From the NCBI GenBank assembly GCA_021404565.1, contig JAAWWF010000028.1, positions 282,267 through 346,266 on the forward strand: 64,000 bases of DNA, given 5' to 3'. Source of the stretch: Roseivirga sp. (GTDB lineage: Bacteria > Bacteroidota > Bacteroidia > Cytophagales > Cyclobacteriaceae). The notes beneath the pieces were generated by a model, which was given only the letters and a program-made list of their open reading frames with translations, was not told the origin of the DNA and ran no database searches. The position numbers and the translations under genes are program-made. Below, one piece after another: positions 14,244 to 23,976 of the stretch. How positions within the stretch are numbered: the stretch's first letter is position 1; each line of letters opens with the position of its first letter.

Positions 14244-16919
14244 CTATTCGTGCCTTAGTGCCTTTACCGGATTGGCCTGTGCTGTTTTAAAAGATTGGGT
14301 AGACATGGTCAGAAAAGCAATGACAAAAGCAGAGGCTGCTGCCAGCACAAAAGCAATCAAATTGATATTGTCTTTATAATAGAAGCCCTGAAGCCACTGC
14401 TCCATAATGGCATAAGACATTACAGAAGCAACCACCGCTGCCATGGCTACGATCACAAATACGTTTTTCAATAGCAGGCCTACTATCTGCAGGCTAGAAG
14501 CCCCTAAGGTTTTTCGGATACCAATCTCCTTAGTGCGTTGCTCTATGGTAAAAACAGTCAGCCCAAACAGGCCCAGGCAAGATATTAGAATGCAAAGGCC
14601 GGCAAAAATCCCGATCAGGGTCATTTGTTTGATATCAGCACTGTACTGTCTGTCGAGTGAGTCATCAAGGAACTGAAACTCAAAAGGGTGCTCACTATCA
14701 AAAACATTCCATTTATCTTCAATATACCCCAGCGTTTCAGGCACACTATTTCCTGTTATGCTGACTGTGAGCATTCTGCTAGCCAGCTTTTTATTTCTGC
14801 TGGTCCAATAGTCTGCATTAAAATCTTCGGGTGCCGGTAACCAGAAAATCATAGACTCTACTTCATGCTGAAGTCCCTGAAAATGAAAGTCTTTCATCAC
14901 CCCCACCACATAACTGGCTTCTTCTCCTGCTTCGTAGCGCAATCTTTTACCTAGCGGCTCCTTCCAGCCCATTTTTTTAACGAGTGTTTCGTTTACCAGT
15001 ATGGCATGATTGGCATCCGTAGGAATGGTTTCATCAAAGTTTCTGCCCGAAATGAGCTCAATCCCCATGGTATTTACGAAATCATCGTCTATGTAAAACC
15101 AATTGTAAGATTGTGAGACAAACACACCTTCGTTGTTTTCAATCTCAGCCTGTTCAAAAGAAGTAACCCTCCCCAGCTGGTTTAGTGAGACTGTGGCATC
15201 CAACACATTGCTGTGCTGCTTCAGCTCATTGATTAAAACGGGTATTTTTTCTATGGAAGAAGCCCCCTGAACGGTCAGTACAAGCTTGTTTTCCTTTTCG
15301 AAACCGAGTGACTTTTCCTTCACAAAGCGCATTTGATTGTACATAAGTATCGTACATGAAATGACGCAGATAGAGACCAGAAACTGTACAAAGACCAGCC
15401 CTTGCCGGATTTTCGTATTATTGGTTTTTGTTGACCTGACCAGGGAAAATCGTGAAAGTGCAATGGCTGGATAAAGTCCAGCGGCCGCACTCATTAAAAT
15501 CACCCCTGCTCCCACCAAAGCCAATGCTTCTGGAAAAAGCAAGGTGTCCAGCGGCAGTGATTTATCGAGCAGATTGTTTAAAGCGGTATAGTTGATGACT
15601 ACGTATGAGAGCCCAAGGCCGATAACAAGGGCAATCAATACAAAAACAATTGATTCAGTAAGAAGCTGGAAAACCAACTGGTGCCGCTGTGCTCCGAGCA
15701 CTTTGGGGATCACAATGCCCTTAGTACGCTTTGAAAAGCGAGCCGTTGACAGGTTCATATAATTTATGCAGGCCACCAGAAGCACGAAAATGGCAATACC
15801 CGTAAATCCCGCTATGTAAAAACGATTTCCATGAGGTCTGTCGCGTTGCGCCCTTGAGCTGAGATGAATTTCGTCAAGTGGTTCCAGCAAAAAATCCACT
15901 TTGCTGTTATAGCGATCAGGATGATCTGCCATGTATTTCTCAAAAAACTGATCAGAGACACCATCAAAAGCACTTTGATCATATCCTTCGGGCATTAACA
16001 GATAGGTATAGTCAGACCGGGAATACCAAAGACTCCAGCGTGAGTCATTGTCATCGATCGGGGTAAACCTCGAAGATGACAGTTCCTGGTAGGCAATCAG
16101 CACGTCATACTTTAGGTGTGTATTGTCGGGCAGATCGGCAAATACCAGGGTCACGATAAAATCGGTTAACTCCCCCTTAATGGTTTTTCCTACAGGATTT
16201 TCATTTCCGAAATAGGTTTGGGCAAAGCTCTGACTTACTGCCATTGATTTTGGCTGAGTCAAAGCTGTTTCCGGATTGCCAAAGACGATATCATGACTGA
16301 AAACTTCAAAGACATTCGGGTCGGTCATGGCCACATCACCCCACCGAACAGTATTACCCTCAAACTCAAAAATCGAATAACCTCTATTGTTCATGGAAAA
16401 ACGTACAAAGGACTCGATCTGGGCAGACTCTGCGGCCATCAATGGCCCCAAGGCATAAGAGGTCTCGGCAAACAGGTTGGTGTTTTCCCCCGAGTTCAGC
16501 TGACTGCTCACCCTGTAGATGCGTTCATGCTTAGAGAAATGCTGATCATAGGTGAGCTCACTCTTTAGGTAAAGTACCAATATGATACAGCAGGCTATGC
16601 CCAAAGAGAGCCCAGTGATGTTAATAAAACTGTAACTGGCCTCCCTATAAAGGTTGCGACCTACAATTTTAAGGTTATGCTTAATCATAAGAGTGTTGTT
16701 TTGAGTTTTGGGTAGTCTTTTAGAGTAAAAGCCGAAGATTAGATGAAGCGTATCAAACCAATACATGAACAAGGCATACCAGGCCCCTCTTTGCTCTTTT
16801 CTTTCGGCATAGACCTCCTGCATATCGCCCAGGAATTCTTCACTCAAACCTGAGTTGATTAGCAGGGATAATAACCGACCGGCAAGTTTAGGAGTACGAC
16901 TATCTTTCAACGAGGGCAT
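14244..16919 (-). CDS. ABC transporter permease, MacB/FtsX type with prefix domain
   Basis: This 891-residue protein has an N-terminal ~80-residue prefix (LSEEFLGDMQEVYAERKEQRG), a first transmembrane helix (FINITGLSLGIACCIILVLYL), and a large MacB-type periplasmic domain. Two FtsX permease blocks follow (ACINYMNLSTARFSKRTKGI around residue 385; TKEIGIRKTLGASSLQIV near 800). No ATPase is encoded nearby. It is the partner of the PadR gene 6 nt upstream on the same strand. This PadR-permease pairing is frequent in Bacteroidota and is thought to handle envelope stress or antimicrobial peptides, by analogy only. Confidence 0.88.
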   Translation of the reverse strand: MPSLKDSRTPKLAGRLLSLLINSGLSEEFLGDMQEVYAERKEQRGAWYALFMYWFDTLHLIFGFYSKRLPKTQNNTLMIKHNLKIVGRNLYREASYSFINITGLSLGIACCIILVLYLKSELTYDQHFSKHERIYRVSSQLNSGENTNLFAETSYALGPLMAAESAQIESFVRFSMNNRGYSIFEFEGNTVRWGDVAMTDPNVFEVFSHDIVFGNPETALTQPKSMAVSQSFAQTYFGNENPVGKTIKGELTDFIVTLVFADLPDNTHLKYDVLIAYQELSSSRFTPIDDNDSRWSLWYSRSDYTYLLMPEGYDQSAFDGVSDQFFEKYMADHPDRYNSKVDFLLEPLDEIHLSSRAQRDRPHGNRFYIAGFTGIAIFVLLVACINYMNLSTARFSKRTKGIVIPKVLGAQRHQLVFQLLTESIVFVLIALVIGLGLSYVVINYTALNNLLDKSLPLDTLLFPEALALVGAGVILMSAAAGLYPAIALSRFSLVRSTKTNNTKIRQGLVFVQFLVSICVISCTILMYNQMRFVKEKSLGFEKENKLVLTVQGASSIEKIPVLINELKQHSNVLDATVSLNQLGRVTSFEQAEIENNEGVFVSQSYNWFYIDDDFVNTMGIELISGRNFDETIPTDANHAILVNETLVKKMGWKEPLGKRLRYEAGEEASYVVGVMKDFHFQGLQHEVESMIFWLPAPEDFNADYWTSRNKKLASRMLTVSITGNSVPETLGYIEDKWNVFDSEHPFEFQFLDDSLDRQYSADIKQMTLIGIFAGLCILISCLGLFGLTVFTIEQRTKEIGIRKTLGASSLQIVGLLLKNVFVIVAMAAVVASVMSYAIMEQWLQGFYYKDNINLIAFVLAAASAFVIAFLTMSTQSFKTAQANPVKALRHE

Positions 16920-16925
16920 GATTCA

Positions 16926-17246
16926 CTAATTGAGACCGGGAATTAACTGCCACATTTTTTGACGTACCTCCTGAGATGATTTGAGTTGCTTCATACCCAG
17001 ACTGGTAATTTTAAAAAGCCTCTTTCTCCTATCGCCTCTCTTGGCCGTATTGCCACCCATTTCCGATTCCAGCAGACCCTTATCCTGAAGTCGGTAGAGG
17101 GTTATGTGAACTGCGCCCAGAAGGATGCTTCTATTGGAATGGCGTTCAACTTCATTCTTGACCGATACACCATAGGCCTCTCCTTCCAGGATACAAACCG
17201 CCAGCAATACCAGCTCTTCAAATTCGCCTAGTCCTTTGTTCTTCAT
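16926..17246 (-). CDS. PadR-family transcriptional regulator
   Basis: This is a 106-residue winged-helix protein of the short PadR subfamily. It has LGEFEELVLLAVCILEGEAYGVSV at the start, a recognition-helix region VHITLYRLQDKGLLESE, and a wing GDRRKRLFKITSLG. It lies 6 nt upstream of the permease gene and presumably represses this two-gene operon. A 15-bp palindrome overlapping its -7 box provides a likely operator. A second PadR/permease pair is at 26750-29691. Confidence 0.92.
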   Translation of the reverse strand: MKNKGLGEFEELVLLAVCILEGEAYGVSVKNEVERHSNRSILLGAVHITLYRLQDKGLLESEMGGNTAKRGDRRKRLFKITSLGMKQLKSSQEVRQKMWQLIPGLN

Positions 17247-17256
17247 TTCTTATACA

Positions 17257-17276
17257 TTGTATATTATACAAAGTTA
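17257..17276 (-). promoter_or_regulatory. PadR promoter (TAACTTTG) and overlapping palindromic operator
   Basis: On the minus strand TAACTTTG (17276-17269) matches the Bacteroidota -7 consensus TAnnTTTG exactly. It overlaps the perfect palindrome TTGTATATTATACAA (17257-17271), centred near the expected start site and 11 nt upstream of the ATG. This arrangement suits autorepression by PadR. Confidence 0.65.
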
Positions 17277-17293
17277 TAACTAATAGTTAGAAT

Positions 17294-17327
17294 TAAAAAA
17301 CGACAACCATCACTATTTGGTTGCCGT
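17294..17327 (-). terminator. Intrinsic terminator of the 17354-17887 gene
   Basis: On the minus strand ACGGCAACCA pairs with TGGTTGTCGT (17327-17300; 9 of 10 pairs), followed by TTTTTTAATT. It starts 26 nt after the stop codon of the upstream gene. Confidence 0.75.
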
Positions 17328-17353
17328 TTCTTCAAAATCCAGTCCCAGAGTCC

Positions 17354-17887
17354 CTATTTAACCCTTTCTCCAACATCTCTAAATACATAGAACCAGTCCT
17401 TTATCTCATCAAATCTACTTTGCCAACCCTCCCAGATCATTCGATCGGGATCTCTAAACGAGATTTTTGATCTGAAAAAGCGATCTCTCTTAGCGTTCTG
17501 AGGCATGACTATTCTGATCTCTTTCTTGTCGGCATCCAGGTACCATTGCTGATGACTGTATGCAGGATAGTCATTGGAGAAATTGATGGCCTGATAGTAT
17601 TCACCCCATTTGTTATAGTTGATGAGATATACATACATCCTATTTTTACCAGTTTTAGACACGGTGGTTTCTGCTTCACATTTTATAAAGCTATCACCAA
17701 GATAATATTCACAGGTACGCATACCCTTCTCCTTATATTCCTTATCCGTTCCCGGGTAAAGTGTTTCTTCTACCTGCCAGGTTCCGATTAAAAAATCCAA
17801 ATCCCTGATGGACTGTCCATAACCATGTTCAAATCCAGAACATATCAGTGCGATGCTCAAGGTGGTTTTTAAAATGTTTTTTTTCAT
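17354..17887 (-). CDS. Secreted DUF1579-like protein
   Basis: This is a 177-residue exported protein. The signal peptide (MKKNILKTTLSIALICSGFEHGYGQ) is followed by RDLDFLIGTWQVEETLYPG, the opening typical of DUF1579-type small lipocalin-like beta-barrels, and later by a conserved Trp-rich end (MIWEGWQSRFDEIKDWFYVF). Function of the family is unknown. It is a single-gene unit with its own terminator. Two other loosely similar small barrel proteins occur at 30833-31312 and 50835-51353. Confidence 0.6.
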   Translation of the reverse strand: MKKNILKTTLSIALICSGFEHGYGQSIRDLDFLIGTWQVEETLYPGTDKEYKEKGMRTCEYYLGDSFIKCEAETTVSKTGKNRMYVYLINYNKWGEYYQAINFSNDYPAYSHQQWYLDADKKEIRIVMPQNAKRDRFFRSKISFRDPDRMIWEGWQSRFDEIKDWFYVFRDVGERVK

Positions 17888-18085
17888 TGCGATATATTGT
17901 TTGAGTTGTAATGATCTGGTCTCATGATAAGAAGGTCGGTAGGCACTGTATGAGTAATTAGTTAATTACTCTTGAAATCGTGGCGACCTACAACCTGAAT
18001 CATATCATCCCGCTAGAAGAATCGATTCCTGACACCTTGGATTAATCAGGAAAGCTCTGCATCTTATCAGGCGAGTAACAATTGA

Positions 18086-19567
18086 ATGGACGACCGAAGC
18101 TCTTCGACAAAACTTACCAGACATCTTGGATTAACCGGCCTTGCCGCAACAGGAATATGCTCTATGATTGGTGCCTCGATTTATGTGGTGCCCTTTATGA
18201 TCCAGCGGAATGTTCCAGGTATAGGTCCCAATGTGATCCCTGCCTTTCTGTTTGCTGCAATTCCCGCTTTACTGGCAGCTTTCGCCTATGCGATGCTTAG
18301 TTCGGCTATGCCCCGGGCCGGAGGAAGTTATGTCTATGCCAGTCGGGGACTGCACCCCTATCTGGGCTTTGTTGCCAGTTTCTCTCAGTGGTTTGGTCTT
18401 TCCATTGTCATTGGAGTGATAGCCTATGTCATTGTCCCCTTTTTCAGAGACATCGCGCTTGCTTTGGAACAACCTGAGCTGGCTGCCTGGTTTGACAAAG
18501 GTTTTGTAAGGGTTGGATTAGCACTCTTAATGCTCTGGATCTTTGTGTTGATCAACATCAGAGGCATTAAAGCCTATGTGAGGGCCCTTATTCCATTGAT
18601 GCTGCTCATGTTCGGTCTGGGCATCGTTGTGATCTATACCGGCTTCAGTTTTAATCATACAGATTTTGCAGCCGAGGTACCAGACTCAGTCAGTACCGGC
18701 TTATCAGACCAGGCATTTAACTGGAACACCTTTTTAGCTGCCGCTGCCATTCTTTTCTCCAGTTTCATCGGCTTTGATGCCATTGCCCAGGCAGGTGGAG
18801 AAGCCAAAGAGCCTGCCAGAATGCTACCCCGCGCCATCGGAATTGCCATTGTAGGTGTGGGGCTCTATTATTTTGCTTTCACCTCAGCGGTATACCATGC
18901 CGTTCCCTGGCAATATGTGGCGGAACAAGCGCTAAAAGGAGACATCACCGCCACAGGCTTATTGCAACCTATCATTCCCTTCGCTCTTGGGGTGGTAATT
19001 ACTACCGGTGCTGCCATAGCCCTGATCAATGACCTGCCGGCCATGATCCTTTCTGTGTCCCGATTGGTCTTTGCCTGGTCAGGAGATGGTATTTTCCCAA
19101 AATCACTCAGCAAAACGCATGAGCGACACCATACACCTCACAGAGCTTTGATACTCAGTGGCTTTATGGCTTCTATTGGTATTCTGGGAAGTCATTTTGC
19201 AGGAGACTTCTTCCTCGGTATCGATATTATGGTATTGGCCATGCTGGTGAATTTTCTACTGATGTGCATGACTGTGCTCGCCATAAAGAAACGCAATCCA
19301 GAGCTGGCCGGAAGAATAGAGGTGATCAAATCAAGATGGCAACAGCGGCTTGTGGCCTGGCTTGGTGTACTTTTTCTTTCAGGCTTCATTCTCGTGCATG
19401 TGGTCAAAGACTTTCAGACCGAGGTGAGTCACTGGTACTTCCGCTCTACTCCTGTTTGGCTATTGGTAATGGCTCTTGGCTCCGTAATTTTCCTTATACA
19501 GTATCTGGGAATGATGAAAGAAGGTATTGATGCTGGTGCATTGTTTAAAAAGCTTCCTGAAGAATGA
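18086..19567 (+). CDS. APC-superfamily amino-acid permease
   Basis: This 493-residue integral membrane protein has about 12 helices. It begins LTGLAATGICSMIGASIYVVPF, the unwound TM1 glycine motif of amino acid-polyamine-organocation transporters, and contains SSFIGFDAIAQAGGEAKEPARMLPRAI, the family signature around helix 6. It should import an amino acid or amine in exchange for or symport with an ion. The stop overlaps the start of the AKR-RidA gene by 4 nt (ATGA), so the two are co-translated. The coupled RidA domain suggests that the substrate is metabolised through a reactive enamine or imine. Confidence 0.9.
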   Translation: MDDRSSSTKLTRHLGLTGLAATGICSMIGASIYVVPFMIQRNVPGIGPNVIPAFLFAAIPALLAAFAYAMLSSAMPRAGGSYVYASRGLHPYLGFVASFSQWFGLSIVIGVIAYVIVPFFRDIALALEQPELAAWFDKGFVRVGLALLMLWIFVLINIRGIKAYVRALIPLMLLMFGLGIVVIYTGFSFNHTDFAAEVPDSVSTGLSDQAFNWNTFLAAAAILFSSFIGFDAIAQAGGEAKEPARMLPRAIGIAIVGVGLYYFAFTSAVYHAVPWQYVAEQALKGDITATGLLQPIIPFALGVVITTGAAIALINDLPAMILSVSRLVFAWSGDGIFPKSLSKTHERHHTPHRALILSGFMASIGILGSHFAGDFFLGIDIMVLAMLVNFLLMCMTVLAIKKRNPELAGRIEVIKSRWQQRLVAWLGVLFLSGFILVHVVKDFQTEVSHWYFRSTPVWLLVMALGSVIFLIQYLGMMKEGIDAGALFKKLPEE

Positions 19568-21027
19568 AAGAACTATCTACTCCCCCACTCTATCAAATCA
19601 ACGAAGATCTTCAGGTACCCAGAATCATTACGGGACTCTGGCAGGTGGCAGACATGGAAAGAGAAGGTGTTCTGTCAGATTTTGAAGACAGGGCCCTGGC
19701 GATGAAGGCTTATGCCGACAAAGGTTTCAACGCTTTTGATATGGCTGATCATTACGGGTCTGCTGAGGAAATTACCGGTGTTTACCGAACCAACTATCAA
19801 CAGGAAACTCCCATACAAGCCTTTACGAAATGGGTGCCGGAACCTGGGGAAATGACCCGGGAGAATGTCAGGAAGGCTATCGAGCTATCTCTGAAAAAAC
19901 TCCGTACTGAGCAAATTGAAGTGCTGCAGTTTCATGCCTGGCAATATGCCAATCCGGCCTGGCTCGATGCACTATCTTACCTCCAAGAACTAAAAGAGGC
20001 AGGGCTGATACGCCATCTGGGAGTGACTAATTTTGACACAGCTCACTTAAAAATGGCACTCAGTCATGGAATTGAAATAGCCACGAATCAGGTAAGTTAT
20101 TCATTGCTGGACAGGCGTGCATCTGGCGCTATGTCTGAGCTTTGCAAGGCCTCAGGTGTAAGGCTTTTTGCTTTTGGCACTCTGGCTGGTGGCTTTTTGT
20201 CAGACCGCTGGCTCGGGCAAGCTGAGCCCAACCTGACTGAGGAGCTTACCTGGTCACAAATGAAATATAAACGCTTTATCGACTCTGCTGGTGGCTGGGA
20301 GCACTTTCAGCAATTACTGGTAACATTAGACAGCATTGCTCGTAAAAAGGGCGTATCGATAGCTAATATTGCCTCACGCTATATTCTCGAGCAATCAGCT
20401 GTAGCCGCTTTGATCATAGGGGTGCGCCTGGGGGAACGAAATCATTCTGCCGACAACCTCAGGCTCTTTAACTTTGAACTCTCCAGAGCAGACCAAAATG
20501 CATTGGGGAGCACACTGAGCAATTTCAAGGACATCCCCGGTGATTGTGGTGATGAGTACAGAAAATCTCCTTTTCTGACTGCCGCGGGAAACCTCAGTCA
20601 TCATTTTGAAGGCTTCAGAGCCCCCTACCCAACCGTGACCGGTGCTGATGGAAGAACCAAGGCCTTAAGCGGCACGGTATGGGAAGATATGGCAGGCTTC
20701 AGCCGGGCAGTTCGAAAAGGTAACAGGATTGCCATTTCTGGTACAACTGCCACACATGGAGATCAGGTGGTAGGTAAATCAGACCCGGGAGTACAAACTC
20801 ATTTTATCATTGATAAACTGGAAGGTGCCCTGCTTGCCCTGGGCAGCAGCCTGGAGGACGTAGTGCGTACCCGCATTTTTGTTCGAAATATTGACGACTG
20901 GGAACCTGTAGCCAGGGCCCACGGAGAACGGTTTAAGTCAATACAACCTGCCAATACCCTTGTCGAAGCCAAACTGGTGGGGGATGAATACCTGGTGGAA
21001 ATAGAAGCTGACGCGATTATGAATTAG
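19564..21027 (+). CDS. Aldo/keto reductase fused to RidA-family deaminase domain
   Basis: This is a 487-residue bifunctional protein. Residues ~10-330 form an aldo/keto reductase barrel: the tetrad is represented by Asp and Tyr in NAFDMADHYGS, Lys in AFTKWVPEPG, and His in VLQFHAW. Residues ~355-487 form a RidA/YjgF domain (FSRAVRKGNRIAISGTTATH, VVRTRIFVRNIDDWEPV with the conserved Arg, NTLVEAKLVGDEYLVEIEADA). RidA hydrolyses reactive enamines or imines. Fusion to a reductase and coupling to an amino-acid permease point to amine or amino-acid catabolism. I am confident of the domains but not of the substrate. Confidence 0.9.
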   Translation: MKELSTPPLYQINEDLQVPRIITGLWQVADMEREGVLSDFEDRALAMKAYADKGFNAFDMADHYGSAEEITGVYRTNYQQETPIQAFTKWVPEPGEMTRENVRKAIELSLKKLRTEQIEVLQFHAWQYANPAWLDALSYLQELKEAGLIRHLGVTNFDTAHLKMALSHGIEIATNQVSYSLLDRRASGAMSELCKASGVRLFAFGTLAGGFLSDRWLGQAEPNLTEELTWSQMKYKRFIDSAGGWEHFQQLLVTLDSIARKKGVSIANIASRYILEQSAVAALIIGVRLGERNHSADNLRLFNFELSRADQNALGSTLSNFKDIPGDCGDEYRKSPFLTAAGNLSHHFEGFRAPYPTVTGADGRTKALSGTVWEDMAGFSRAVRKGNRIAISGTTATHGDQVVGKSDPGVQTHFIIDKLEGALLALGSSLEDVVRTRIFVRNIDDWEPVARAHGERFKSIQPANTLVEAKLVGDEYLVEIEADAIMN

Positions 21028-21049
21028 CCTGACAATACCCGAAAAACAA

Positions 21050-21080
21050 AAAAGGTGTTCACAGAACACCTCTCTTTAAT
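21050..21080. terminator. Bidirectional intrinsic terminator
   Basis: The 8-bp stem AGGTGTTC/GAACACCT (21053-21060 and 21064-21071) with loop ACA is flanked by CTCTTTAAT on the plus side and by TTTTTTGTTTTTC on the minus side. It lies between convergent genes and should serve both, more strongly the minus-strand cold-shock gene. Confidence 0.8.
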
Positions 21081-21100
21081 ATTGTGGGAAGATCTTGTTA

Positions 21101-21550
21101 TCAGACTTTCTTAACTCTTACAGCATTCAATCCCTTCATGCCTTGTTCCAGCTCGAAGCTCACTTTATCACCTTCCTGAACAGCCTCAGTAAGACCATTT
21201 ACGTGTACAAAGAATCGCTCCTGAGTACCGTCCTGATTGATAAAGCCGTAGCCTTTAGAATCGTTAAAGAAGGCTATTCTTCCTCTTCTCACAGCATCTT
21301 CAGGATCGTCCTCTCTGCGAGGTACACCAACTTCAATGCTGCTGGCTTTAATCACTTCTTTCTTTTTGGTCGGATCTGGTGGTGTATCGGATAGGTTTCC
21401 AAATTCATCTACATAGGCCATCATGGCGTCAAGCCCACCACCGGGTGAGTTAGCTCTGCGCTCTTCTTTTTTCTCCTGCTTTTCTTTACGCTTTTTTAAA
21501 CGCTTTTTTTCTTTTTCTTTTTTGTTGAAAGTCTCTTGTGATTTTCCCAT
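21101..21550 (-). CDS. Cold-shock domain RNA-binding protein with basic N-terminal extension
   Basis: This is a 149-residue protein. Residues 1-35 are an extreme Lys/Glu run (KEKEKKRLKKRKEKQEKK). A linker follows, and the C-terminal ~65 residues are a cold-shock domain with RNP1-like KGYGFI and RNP2-like RFFVHV. The domain starts RRGRIAFFNDS. Such proteins bind single-stranded RNA and are widespread in Bacteroidota with this charged N-terminus. It is monocistronic and ends at a strong terminator. Confidence 0.92.
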   Translation of the reverse strand: MGKSQETFNKKEKEKKRLKKRKEKQEKKEERRANSPGGGLDAMMAYVDEFGNLSDTPPDPTKKKEVIKASSIEVGVPRREDDPEDAVRRGRIAFFNDSKGYGFINQDGTQERFFVHVNGLTEAVQEGDKVSFELEQGMKGLNAVRVKKV

Positions 21551-21869
21551 TCAGTCTGTCTTCTTTCTTTTAAGGTTCTTGTAAGTGCTTGAATTTAACG
21601 GAGTAGTGTCACTATTCCATACATCTGATGAATTACCTGAGTCAATCTTTTCCACAAGATACCTGAGCATCCGGTTGCTGAAAAGAAGTAACGAAAATGT
21701 AAAACGAATTATACTAGAGATGTATGATGGCCGAGTACTATTACCGCTTTCAACACCAAAGATACAAAATTTGTTGATTTAAACAGCCAAAGAGCCCCAT
21801 AAAGCGCTTAAAGTTTAAATACTCAAACCTTACTTATAGTCATTTTATAAGCGGAATTAGGCTGAATAT
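21551..21869. other. Intergenic stretch with no gene seen
   Basis: This is 319 bp upstream of the cold-shock gene and downstream of the CHAT gene. A 65-codon plus-strand frame inside it has no family features and unconvincing composition. I see only an A/T-rich promoter-like end near the cold-shock gene. Confidence 0.5.
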
Positions 21870-23858
21870 TCAGACGAAGGTAAACCTGAATCGAAATTTC
21901 AGGAGCAAAAGACAGGGTAAAAGAAAAAACACATATCGCCATGGTGATCCTGACCTTTTCAGGCGGATGTCATTGCCATGATGTACCAGCGGAGACCAGA
22001 AGTACGGGTGCTGATAAAATTCATCCGCCCCAGAAAGGAAATCTCTCTTGGACTGACCAAGGCCTACGGAGCTTAACTCTCCCCTGTGCAGCGCTTTCAG
22101 GTAACCTGCGTTGATCGTGGCAGCACTGCGGTCTTCCACCTCCCAGAGATTAGCAAGGAGCTGATTAGTACCTAATTCCATCGCCCGTCTACCTATGCTC
22201 TGCCTGCCCTCTCCGGATATATTCAGTCCTGCCAGTGAGGCACAGGCATTAATCACCATTGCCATGGGTAAATTATGAACCTGATAAAAGTCAACCATAC
22301 TCACCGTATCTGTTTCCGATAAAAGCAAGGCAGGCAGACCCTGAGAGTCGATAATTTGATGTGTGATGACAACAGCCAGACCCTCGTTCATCCCTATATC
22401 TGATAGTTTGTACGCCTGATTATATTCTGTAAAACGATCTGATATGACATCAAATTCAAGTTTACCAGCGGGTAATTGCAGCTCTTCTGATTCAAAGGCT
22501 CCTGATAGCCAGGTCACTCTGGAATCGATATCCAGGACAGTTTCTGTGTCTCTCAGGGACGCGTCATATCTGATCGTGTGAGAACTGATAAGAAAATCCT
22601 GATTGTTATCTACCAGGGATTCGAATGGTAAAGCATTCGATAAACCGTCTGTTTTGATGATGAGCATATGGCTTAATGGAAAATTCAAGCGTGCAAAAAA
22701 GAGGTTGTAAAGCTGATTCAGCTCCTTTCTGAGCTTTTTAAGCAAGTCAGCATTACCGGTTAAATAATCAGGAGCACTATGAAATCTGCTGATCAATGAT
22801 GAGAGCTTTTGCTCATAATCACCTCTTCTATGGAGGATGAGTTGTGTCTGACCTCTCCTGTTGACATATTGAAACAGATGGTTTTCTCCTTCAAAGAAGT
22901 CAATTCGCGTGATGTCGTCATTGACTAACTCAGATTTTTGAGACAGAGCAACGGGCCTTGTTTGTATCAGCTTGAAGTATTTGGTCCTAAGTTGGTTTCG
23001 CTTTTGGAAGATGGTGTGATACCTGTGATTGTCGTGAGGAACGATATTCATCTCTGTTTCCAGTGGCTCTATTTCCTGAAGCAAATTTCGGATTAACCAT
23101 TTGTAAGGGCCCTTCTCGCCTATTACAGCCCTGTTCAACTCAAATTCACCCAGGTTGCTTATCCATAGCAATTTCGCCATCAGGTTATTCCTCCTTCCTG
23201 ATTCATTTTGCATATTGAGTAAAAGCAGCGCTTGCTCAATCAATTGATACTTCTTAGTCAATTGATTTTTCCGGCTTGCATTGACAAGGCCAGACTGATA
23301 GAATCGTTCGAGATAGGTAGCTATCAGTTCGACCAATTCGATGGCTTTCTGATCTCTCTGATAACTACTGCCTCTGTTCGCATAAGTTAATTTCAACCTG
23401 AAATATTCCTGCTTCAAACAAGCCAGGCGATAGTGTAAAACATAAGCAGATATATCGCTTTCGACAGATCTACCTGAGGCCTTTAACCAGTTTATATCTA
23501 ACTGAATCTTCCTGATTAGCATCGTCACCTCTCCAACATCAGCTAACCCCTCAAGTTCTTTGACAGTAGCAATCAGTTGAATAAGCGGTTTTAAAAGGCT
23601 CTCTGAACTACTTGTCGAACTATGCGCTTCTGGAAGAAAACCTGTTTGGGTCTGAGGAAGTTTCAGGTCTTTTTCCCAGAGGATCTGTACCTGGATTGCG
23701 CCTGGAATATGATCTGTCGTTTGACCATTGCTGGTCATTTCGGCACTTATGAAGAATAAAGCTGGCCAAAAGAGCACTTTTCCACATAAGTTCTTTATAA
23801 GCCAAAAAATTCTGAAAAAGGCAATATAAATCACCTCAGTAGCTTTATATAAAGTCAC
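21870..23858 (-). CDS. CHAT-domain (caspase-like) protein, membrane-anchored
   Basis: This is a ~662-residue protein. The N-terminal hydrophobic part ends at SNGQ, suggesting export; the GTG start is uncertain and a later start is possible. The middle is helical and TPR-like. The C-terminal third is a CHAT peptidase: THQ carries the catalytic His and VINACASLAG the catalytic Cys, followed by the diagnostic GEGRQSIGRRAMELGTNQLLANLWEVEDR and HPYFWSPLVHHG. A last hydrophobic segment (YVFFLLPCLLLLKF) looks like a membrane anchor. It diverges from a sigma-factor and TPR anti-sigma-like pair across 118 bp, so proteolytic control of transcription is a reasonable hypothesis. Confidence 0.85.
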   Translation of the reverse strand: MTLYKATEVIYIAFFRIFWLIKNLCGKVLFWPALFFISAEMTSNGQTTDHIPGAIQVQILWEKDLKLPQTQTGFLPEAHSSTSSSESLLKPLIQLIATVKELEGLADVGEVTMLIRKIQLDINWLKASGRSVESDISAYVLHYRLACLKQEYFRLKLTYANRGSSYQRDQKAIELVELIATYLERFYQSGLVNASRKNQLTKKYQLIEQALLLLNMQNESGRRNNLMAKLLWISNLGEFELNRAVIGEKGPYKWLIRNLLQEIEPLETEMNIVPHDNHRYHTIFQKRNQLRTKYFKLIQTRPVALSQKSELVNDDITRIDFFEGENHLFQYVNRRGQTQLILHRRGDYEQKLSSLISRFHSAPDYLTGNADLLKKLRKELNQLYNLFFARLNFPLSHMLIIKTDGLSNALPFESLVDNNQDFLISSHTIRYDASLRDTETVLDIDSRVTWLSGAFESEELQLPAGKLEFDVISDRFTEYNQAYKLSDIGMNEGLAVVITHQIIDSQGLPALLLSETDTVSMVDFYQVHNLPMAMVINACASLAGLNISGEGRQSIGRRAMELGTNQLLANLWEVEDRSAATINAGYLKALHRGELSSVGLGQSKRDFLSGADEFYQHPYFWSPLVHHGNDIRLKRSGSPWRYVFFLLPCLLLLKFRFRFTFV

Positions 23859-23976
23859 TTCACTGTTTGGTAGTTGAAAAAAGGACTAATAATTTATCGA
23901 TATTAGTTGAATAAAAGAAGGGTAAAGTGTAAAATGCGTGAAGCAACCATTTGGACACCATTCACCATCACATCCG

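Noticed and set aside
21585..21782. 65-codon plus-strand frame
   Set aside because: No signal, domain or coupling to neighbours; likely chance.
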